Assembly (NCBI GenBank): GCA_963989245.1
Contig: OZ022351.1
Coordinates: 20,921,622 to 20,985,621, forward strand
Source of the DNA: Nansenia antarctica
Taxonomy: Eukaryota > Chordata > Actinopteri > Argentiniformes > Microstomatidae
Length of the DNA stretch: 64,000 nt
Reading direction: 5' to 3'
Made by a program: the position numbers and the translations under genes. Position 1 is the stretch's first letter. Each line of letters opens with the position of its first letter. Below are positions 56,559 to 64,000 of the stretch, one piece after another. The notes beneath the pieces are model-generated. The model saw only the letters and a list, made by a program, of their open reading frames with translations, searched no databases and was not told the origin of the DNA.

Positions 56559-57142
56559 CAGCTGGCTGTGAAAGTCCATGACAGGGTTAGATCAAGGGAG
56601 GGCAAGAATAATAAGAAGAGAGGGAGAGAGAGAGAGAGAGAGATAGGGAGGGGGCGATGTAGAGAGTTGCATCATTGTGACCTGCGTACCTGTGTTTGTG
56701 TTGAAGACTAGTTACTGTTTCAACAGTCACACTGAAGAAGTTAGAGCACCAGAAAAAGAGCTATGAAAACCTCTGTAAAATGTACATTCTGTATATATGT
56801 TGCCCCCTACTGGGCATCAATGGGTAGTGAAAAAAGACAGGGCTGAGATCCATTCTGAAAGTCAGTATACTTTCTATAATGAAGGCAGTAGATGGAGAAT
56901 ATGCAATTTCTATATATGGGACAGGGAGGGTGAAGTTCTGCCTACGTGACCTTCAAGAAACTGCATTGAGAAGAAGCTGCCAGTTGAGCGGTAACAAAAG
57001 TATAACAGATAACACAGATAACATTTTATTTACAGTTGTATGAACTGATTAGACAGGTAAGCTCATGTCCATAGATGTGGTCACCTGACTACAGTGGTCT
57101 CTTCTGTGTCCACAGAGCTGAGGAGGATGCAGCAGTATGCAG
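56559..57142 (+). pseudogene. Coil relic and orphan mini-exon after gene C
   Basis: A block near 56730 encodes TLKKLEHQKKSYENL, like 6763 and 42388. An orphan mini-exon with splice sites is at 57116-57142. Here no L1 tail separates the two, so this may be the ancestral arrangement. Confidence 0.55.
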
Positions 57143-57329
57143 GTATGTGCTGTTTAAACATGTAATGCATTAATTGATACATGACAGTAAATGCCCCCCC
57201 TCCTCTTTGGCCTGTGCTTTGGGCTCTATTGCTACATATATGAATACAGGCATGAGAGAGGTCAGATGATGATGCTCAGTACTGTGTTGACAAGGAATAA
57301 ACATTCTTACTTAGTTTACCGTTGGTCCT

Positions 57330-58025
57330 TGTTACGAGCCTTCGGTCTAGGGAACCAGGGCCTAACACATTGCAGCGATGCTAAGGGGTGTGGGTGCGGT
57401 AACAAACAAAAATGCTGCAAAGCCGGAACTGAAATGAAATAATTTATTAATTAACAAAAAGAACGCCACAAGGAAACCAAGGGGACCCTGAACGGTGCCA
57501 AAATAATAAACAACAGAAAGCCCTAGGCCTAGCTACTGAACCACACCATATCTAAAATACATAGGAAAGGGTTGGCATCCATTTCTAACCTAGTGTATAT
57601 AACAAGAATGTCTCTATGTGATGGTATGTAGACCCATGGGCATCTTACCTATCCCCTCTGGGCCTGTGTGTAGTAAAGACAACGAAAACCCTATACCGAC
57701 TATGACTTTAAATATCAGCCAAATCTTAACAAAATTAAACGCATCGCTTTGCCACAGGGCTTTCAAAAGAACATCAAACACAACACAAAAGGTGAATTCC
57801 GAACAGAGGACAGGATGACTTTTAAATAGGGGGACGAACGGTCCGGCTCAGGTGCGCAAATGACGATGGACGAGTTGACAGGCCAGTGGTTGGACAGACA
57901 CCTGCCTTGAATGAGTGAGAGGAGGAGACACAAAAGAGACACAGTACAGCAGGAGTGGCACATAACACCCCCACTCATAAGAGCAAGCCTGGGCTGGCGA
58001 TATTAATAAGCCCCCCCCCCCCCCT
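57330..58025 (-). mobile_element. Gypsy LTR and remnant after gene C
   Basis: Full-length LTR 57330-57967 (tgttacgagcc to ggcacataaca on the plus strand), then the same short internal piece as after gene A. The remnant resumes at 59574-59945 after a LINE insertion. Confidence 0.82.
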
Positions 58026-59573
58026 ATTATGAATGAATTAATGAATTAATGAATGAATGAATGAATGGTCTTTATTGTCATTCCTACAGTACAGGTACCA
58101 AACAACGAAATTTAGGAGGGGTGGCTCCCCTGGTGTTAGGAAAGAAAAAAAAACACAAGAAGGGAAGGAGCTGGTTTACATAAATAAAGGCTATGTACAC
58201 TATCCACTGTACTATACTGTACAGATAGACGACTAGGGTTGTCATATTGCACAATAGTGTTATTGCACATTTATTTAAAGTGTCGCAGTTTGCAGGCTTG
58301 AAATGTACATATTTGTGCCTCAGCACTACACCTGATTTTTTCAGTCCAGCAGCTGCCATCAATCCGTCCAGACTGTCCAGGGCCCAGAACCTAGGTCTTT
58401 GCTGTGTTCAGGGCCTGGACGGCCCTGTGGTAGAAGCTGTTCTTCAGTCTGTTTGTCCTTGCGGCCAAGGTCCTGAACCGCCTTTTCGAGGGCAGCCGGG
58501 TAAAGTGTTCGTACCCAGGGTGGGTTGGGTCCCTGGAGATCTTGGAGGCCTTCCTGAGACAGCGTGTGTTGTACAGCTCTTCCAGAGAGGGGAGGGGGGC
58601 GCCGGTGATCTTCTGTGCTGTTCTCACGACTCTCTGTAGCGCATTTCTCTCCGCGGTAGTGCAGCTGGAGAACCAGTTGCAGATGCCGTAGGTGAGGATG
58701 CTCTCCACTGCGCCGCGGTAGAAGGTCACCAGTATCTCCTGCTTGCTGTGTTCCTTCCTGAGGAGTCTCAGGATGTATAGCCGCTGTTGTGCCTTCTTGA
58801 TGGTGTCTTTTGTGTTGTCCTTCCAGGTCAGGTTATCCCGCATGTGCATCCCCAGGAATCGGAGGGTTGAGACTCTCTCCACGCTCTCTCCGTCGATGAG
58901 CAGGGGCTGGATCTCGGACTTTTTCCTCCTGAAGTCTACGATGATTTCCTGGGTCTTTGACTTGTTCAGCAGCAGGTTGTTAACCTTGCACAGCTTGCTC
59001 AGTTGCTCTACCTCATCCCTGTACGCCGCCTCGTCCCCCCCCGAGATGCATCCCACCACGGTGGTGTCGTCTGCAAACTTTATGATGGAGTTGCTGGGGT
59101 GGACGGGGGTGAAGTCGTAGGTGTAGAGGTTGTAGAGGATGGGGCTTAGCACGCAGCCCTGGGGGGACCCAGTGCTGAGTCTGAGGGCTGTGGAGGTGTG
59201 GGGGCCCACCCGCACCCTCTGGGGGCGGTCGGTCAGGAGGTCCTTGATCCATGCACATATAGAGTGTGGTAGACCCAGGTCTAGTAGTTTGGTCACTAGC
59301 CTGTCTGGAACGATGGTGTTGAAGGCGGAGCTGAAGTCCACAAAGAGCAGTCTCGCGTAGCTGTTTCCCCTCTCCAGGTGGGATAGAGTGGCGTGGAGAG
59401 TCGTTGCGATGGCGTCCTCTGTGGACCTGTGGGCTCTGTAGGCGAACTGGTATGGATCCAGGTTGGGCGGGAGGCGTGTGAGTATGTGGGCCCGGACTAG
59501 TTTCTCGAAGCACTTCATGATGATTGGTGTGAGTGCCACCGGGCGGCAGTCGTTTAGGCAGCTCACCGTGCTA
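58026..59573 (-). mobile_element. Rex1/CR1-like LINE inserted in the Gypsy remnant
   Basis: A 5'-truncated non-LTR element on the minus strand with an (AATG)n-type tail at 58026-58070. The flanks share ctatta (58020-58025 and 59572-59577), and the B copy of the Gypsy remnant has the empty site. Confidence 0.88.
58391..59573 (-). CDS. LINE reverse transcriptase, 5' truncated
   Basis: About 390 codons of uninterrupted RT: CRPVALTPIIMKCFEKLV, LLFVDFSSAFNTI, GSPQGCVLSPILY, the catalytic FADDTTVVG (about 59050-59079), RFLGMHMRDNLTW and a C-terminal HPGYEHFTRLPSKRRFR. The open frame runs up to 59668, but its first 30 or so codons are Gypsy-remnant sequence and not part of the LINE. The endonuclease domain is missing, so it cannot move by itself. 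The intact frame suggests a fairly recent insertion. Confidence 0.9.
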
Positions 59574-59945
59574 TTAGATATCAACATAGCACACCCACAC
59601 ACATACATCAACAATGAGATAAGCTGATCCATTAAAACTTTCATAGGCCCTCTTGTAGTGTGACCCAATACAAGCTAGCTGGACCATCACCCTTAAGTGT
59701 AGGTTTGTCAGCCTCCTTGGCAGGACACAGAGAGAAGACACAGGGGCGGAAACAGTGTCAGACAACCCTGTAGCGAACACCGTACCTGACAGGTCGATAA
59801 CGTCACCCAACCCACGAGCCTGAGTGAGTGTGACCGGATAAACAGGAATTACATCTGGGAAATTCCAAGCCAAAACATCCAACTGCAGAATTGCTGGGGC
59901 ACAGACACAACACCCATGTCAAAACCTTGTACCAACACACTAGGG
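59574..59945 (-). pseudogene. Gypsy remnant, continued
   Basis: The right-hand part of the Gypsy remnant (FPVYPVTLTQARGLG is encoded on the minus strand in this family). It ends before the protease motif seen after A and B. Confidence 0.7.
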
Positions 59946-59959
59946 CCTGTTCCATAGAT

Positions 59960-61047
59960 CATGTGTACTGTGTTCTACAGATGAGACCTGTGTTCTATAA
60001 CAAATGTGTACATTTCAAGCCTGCAAACTGCGACACTTTAAATGTATGTGCAATAACACTATGTGCAATATGACAACCCTAGGGTACATAAGGTTCAGAG
60101 AATAGGAAATGTTAGAATAGGTATAGCATAGCATAGAGTACAGCACAGTGTTTTATTTGTATAGTATAGTATAGTGGATAGTGTACATAGCCTTTATTTA
60201 TGTAAACCAGCTCCTTTCCCTTCTTTTTTTTCTCTTTTTTTTTCCTAGCACCAGGGGAGCCCCCCCCCTCCCAAATGTCGTTGTTTGGTACCTGTACTAT
60301 ATCAATGACAATAAAGACCATTCATTCATTCATTCATTCATTCATAGATGATGTCTGTGTTCTATAGATGATGTCTGTGTTCTATAGATGATGTCTGTGT
60401 TCTATAGATGATGTCTGTGTTCTATAGATAATGTCTGTGTTCTATAGATGATGTCTGTGTTCTATAGATGATGTCTGTTCTATAGATGCTGTCTGTGTTC
60501 TATAGATGAGATCTGTGTTCTATAGATGATGTCTGTGTTCTATAGATGATGTCTGTGTTCTATAGATGATGTCTGTTCTATAGATGATGTCTGTGTTCTA
60601 TAGATGAGGTCTGTGTTCTATAGATGATGTCTGTTCTATAGATGATGTCTGTGTTCTATAGATGATGTCTGTTCTATAGATGATGTCTGTTCTATAGATG
60701 ATGTCTGTTCTATAGATGATGTCTGTTCTATAGATGATGTCTGTGTTCTATAAATGATGTCTGTGTTCTATAGATGATGTCTGTTCTATAGATGAGGTCT
60801 GTGTTCTATAGATGATGTCTGTGTTCTATAGATGATTTCTGTTCTATAGATGATGTCTGTTCTATAGATGATGTCTGTGTTCTATAGATGATGTCTGTGT
60901 TCTATAGATGATGTCTGTGTTCTATAGATGATGTCTGTTCTATAGATGAGGTCTGTGTTCTATAGATGATGTCTGTGTTCTATAGATGATGTCTGTTCTA
61001 TAGATGAGGTCTGTTCTATAGATGAGGTCTGTGTTCTATAGATGATG
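59960..61047 (+). repeat. Minisatellite upstream of gene D
   Basis: Two units or so at 59960-59995, then about 35 units at 60346-61047, split by a LINE 3' end. Same 18/20-bp unit as at 12205. Confidence 0.95.
59996..60344 (+). mobile_element. LINE 3' end inserted in the minisatellite
   Basis: Plus-strand copy of the 3' UTR of the LINE at 58026, with gtttggtacctgtact, aataaagaccattcattc and the AATG-type tail. It contains no coding sequence. Confidence 0.85.
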
Positions 61048-61054
61048 TTGGTGC

Positions 61055-61225
61055 GTTTTGTCTTTGGGTAATGAGAGACAGCGCGACACTTCATGTCGGT
61101 GTTGCAGAAGTTTATAAACGAGCAATTTAGAAACACTGAATAGTAGTGTTGTACTACTAGCGTTTGTTCAGGGCTGCTGTTTGCATCGTGAGCTGTCGGG
61201 ATCACACAGGCTCGTCCAAGTAAAG
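61055..61225 (+). promoter_or_regulatory. Gene D exon 1, shortened promoter
   Basis: The block from ttttgtctttgggtaatgag onward matches A. The upstream 75 bp with the IRF-like words is missing, and minisatellite abuts at ggtgcg. Exon 1 donor is after 61225. Confidence 0.55.
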
Positions 61226-61524
61226 GTAGGCCTACCGACTACCGTCATTCAGAATAAAAGCTTTTTCTTTACACGATTTACAAATCAGGCTATATTACAA
61301 CACAGTAACCACCACATCCAAAAATAAAATTAACAAAAACAAAAATGTGACAGATTATACCTTAAGTATCAAAATAATTCATAAGTCACACTTTTATTTG
61401 TTGCTATGCAGTTTGAGTGAGTCCAACCGAGATGTCAATTCCTAAAATGTGCCCATCAAATCATAATGTTTACATTAATTCCAGTTCAGTGGAATATATT
61501 AGGTGAAGTAGTTAAAAAAAAAAA

Positions 61525-62115
61525 GTCCCATTGAGATTCAGAATCTCTTTTGCAAGGGAGACCTGGCCAAAACAGTGGCAGAAATTAAACAAAGTTACAG
61601 ACAGGATAGCACATAGAACATACAACATCCTACAGCAATACATAAACAAAAATTCATAAGGAAAAGGGGAAATGGGAGCGGGGAGGTAAGGAGCAAACAA
61701 GAGAGGGAGAGAGAAGAAGGGGGGTTGACAGGTTTCAATTGACTCCTGACCAGACAGACCAGACTCCTGACCAGACAGACCAGACAATCTTCTTGAACTC
61801 AACAAGAGTTATCAACTCCTTCAGTTTTAAGACCCTTTGCAAGGCATTCCAAGTAGAGGGGGCAGCAACCATGAATGCTTTTTTCCCTGAATTCGGTTCG
61901 AGCTTTGGGTACAACAAACAAACAAGTGTCTTGGGACCTCAGACTATACCGAGCTCCACGGATCTGAGTCATGTAGACACACAGAGCTCATGCAACTGAG
62001 ACTGAACAGTATCAAATGCCAATTTCAAGTGTACCAGAGCCTCATTAAGTGTAGGGGCCATGCAATAAATCACAGTATCATCTGCATACAAGTGGTTATT
62101 CAGAGTTCACAGAGA
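61525..62115 (-). mobile_element. LINE 3' fragment in gene D intron 1
   Basis: Same fragment and position as 15180-15770 in gene A, nearly identical. Confidence 0.7.
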
Positions 62116-62455
62116 AATGTACAACAAGGATGTCCAAGATATTAGAAATGTAATTACATTCATAAAGAAAGGGGACAAAATTACTCACAGTGGCTCAATA
62201 TTGCAAAAAAGATTGCAATTCTTATCAACATCAGCAATTTTTGCATTCTTAAGATACATGTTGTGCAAAACTTTCAAATTGACCTCTCTTGCTTTGCTTA
62301 GTACACAAACCCAATATGTCCTCTATCAATGAATTCTAATACAAAGTTCCTTTTACAAAGAAACACCTCTCTTATGTGTTTGTTACCACACTATGGGTGG
62401 TTTATATCCTTGGATGTCTTTGTAAACAGCAACCATCGTGTCCTGCTTCCTAGAT

Positions 62456-63179
62456 ATGTCTGTCCCCAGCAGTCTCCAGTCTGAAGAGCTGTTCCAGTGC
62501 TCCATCTGTTTGCACATGTTCACTGAGCCAGTCTCCATCCCATGTGGACACAACTTCTGTAAGACCTGCATCAACACACACTGGGATAGTAGAGACCTGT
62601 GCCAGTGTCCCCTCTGTCAGAGTACGTATAATAGCAGACCTGAGCTCTGTGTCAACACAGTGATGAGAGAAGCTGTTGATAACTGTAAAGAAACAGCAAG
62701 ACGCAGAGCCCGAGCAGCCCTAGCCCCAGCCCCAGGCCCTGTCCCTGCCCCAGGCCCTGTCCCTGCCCCATCCCCAGCCCATGTCCCTGGTTCAGCTCCA
62801 GCCCCAGGCCCAGCCCCAGCCCCAGCCCCAGGCCCTGTCCCTGCCCCACCCCCAGCCCCATGCTCTGTCCCTGCCCCACCCCCAGCCCATGTCCCTGGTT
62901 CAGCCCCAGCCCCTGCCCTTGCCCCTGCTTCAGCCCCAGCCCCTGCTTCAGCTCCAGCCCCTGTCCTTGCCCCTGCTTCATCCCCAGCTAGGCCTGGTAG
63001 CATTTGTTCAGGGAGCAGGCTGGTGTTCCTAGGGTTCTGTCTGGCTGGTCTGGTGTTCTTCCTGTATCGACGGACCCACCTGGAGCCTGACCAGAGTGGC
63101 ACATGTTCACTGACAGACCCAGAGGCAGCCTGTAAAAGACCATACAAACCACCGGGAGAGTGGGGAGAGAAGATGGTGG

Positions 63180-63241
<62 letters not shown>

Positions 63242-64000
63242 CCATCTGCACGTGCATGTGTGTGTGTGCGTGCGCGTGTGCAAGAGTGAGAGAGAGGGAG
63301 AAAGAGAAAGAGTGGGGAGAAAATGGTGTGTGTGTGTCTGTGTGAGTGTGTGTGTGTGTCTGTGAGGGAGTGAGTGGGAGAGAGGGAGAGAGAGAGAGAG
63401 AGAGTGAGAGAGAAGATGGTGGGTATGGGGTTGTTATTGTCTATTAGTTTTCTTGTCTCAGCTTCAGAAAATGACGGCTGAGATGCAGCAGATGATCCAG
63501 GACCGTCTGAAGAAGGTGAAGGAGGTCAAACACTCAGTAGAGCTCAGCACGGTGAGTCCTCCTGACCTTTCACCTATGATGTGTTCTAATGTAGAAGTTG
63601 CCCCACCTGACAGGTCTAGTGTTGCTAAGAGGTCTTGATGTGTTAATGGAATCAGAGAGGTCTTCATTACTGGAAGCTGTGGTTCTCATGGTTTACACAC
63701 ATGTACAGTTTGTATTCAATTGTGATAGACATGGCATGTGGTCATGTTGATGTGCACATACATTTTTCCTCAGAGAGAATCAGACAGAGAGAGAAAGTTC
63801 AGTTTGCAGTTCATCCGTGATCTGAAGCTTTTGATTGATGGAAGCCTGGCTGAGCTCATTGAGATTGAGGAGCAGCAGAAATCAGCAGAGAGGCGGGCTG
63901 AGGGGCTCATTAAAGAGCTGGAGGAGGAAGTCACTGAGCTACAGAGGAGAAGCTTTGAGCTGGAGCAGCTCTCACACACTGAGGACCACCACCTCCTCCT
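62456..64000 (+). CDS. Gene D: RING / Pro-Ala / TM / coiled-coil protein, cut by window end
   Basis: Visible coding exons: 62456-63175, 63462-63551 and 63774 to the window edge. Exon 2 has 240 codons, the shortest Pro/Ala tract of the four. RING residues are as in A, and the hydrophobic span is residues 189-204. Exon 4 differs at LLIDGSLAE and QQKSAERR. In the Pro/Ala tract and the first intron it is closest to gene A. SPRY and later exons lie beyond the window, so completeness is unknown. Confidence 0.85.

Noticed and set aside
56227..56559. Open frames over the CA repeat after gene C
   Set aside because: Pure dinucleotide-repeat translation (Thr-His or Cys-Val) without any conserved feature.

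Overview
The window is vertebrate, almost certainly teleost fish, nuclear DNA. It carries intron-containing genes with GT/AG splice sites, a tandemly expanded TRIM-like family, and a fish-type mix of transposons: DIRS with tyrosine recombinase, hAT, Tc1/mariner, PIF/Harbinger-like, Gypsy, L1-, L2- and Rex1-like LINEs, and a LINE with a restriction-like endonuclease. The species was not identified. There are no bacterial, CRISPR or rRNA features and no convincing functional tRNA.

The core is a head-to-tail, plus-strand array of four paralogous genes, called here A (about 14.6-28.1 kb), B (35.8-42.1 kb), C (50.5-56.1 kb) and D (61.05 kb to the window end, incomplete). Each has a noncoding first exon, one large exon (N-terminal C3HC4 RING, long Pro/Ala-rich tract, short hydrophobic membrane-type segment), two coiled-coil exons, a further coil exon and a 27-bp mini-exon. 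A, B and C end in a PRY/SPRY (B30.2) exon with a polyadenylation signal. Exons join in phase, giving predicted proteins of 586 (A), 600 (B) and 587 (C) residues. No B-box is present. The RING-Pro/Ala-TM-coil-SPRY layout is the most unusual biology here.

Layout: 1-1332 is sparse sequence. A DIRS element with inverted termini and an internal complementary region lies at 1333-6633. Leftover coiled-coil exons of a related gene lie at 6.7-7.2 kb. A repeat-rich spacer follows (hairpin repeat, a hAT inside a palindromic MITE, a fold-back element), then a 2.4-kb minisatellite of 18/20-bp units at 12.2-14.6 kb. Gene A follows, its third coding intron split by a 6.4-kb hAT that itself holds a tandem duplication, a Harbinger-like element and a fold-back MITE. 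Between A/B and B/C lie L1 3' ends, an orphan mini-exon, a Gypsy remnant and the minisatellite interrupted by a restriction-endonuclease LINE. Between C and D lie the Gypsy remnant with a Rex1/CR1-like LINE and more minisatellite.

Shared insertions show a mosaic history. B and C share the endonuclease LINE, a 0.4-kb MITE and an L2 tail next to the SPRY exon. A and D share another LINE fragment. A and B share the L1 3' end. This suggests repeated unequal exchange or gene conversion within the array. As TRIM relatives, the genes are plausibly RING E3 ubiquitin ligases whose variable SPRY domains bind targets, perhaps in innate immunity. That role is inference from family, not shown by the sequence.
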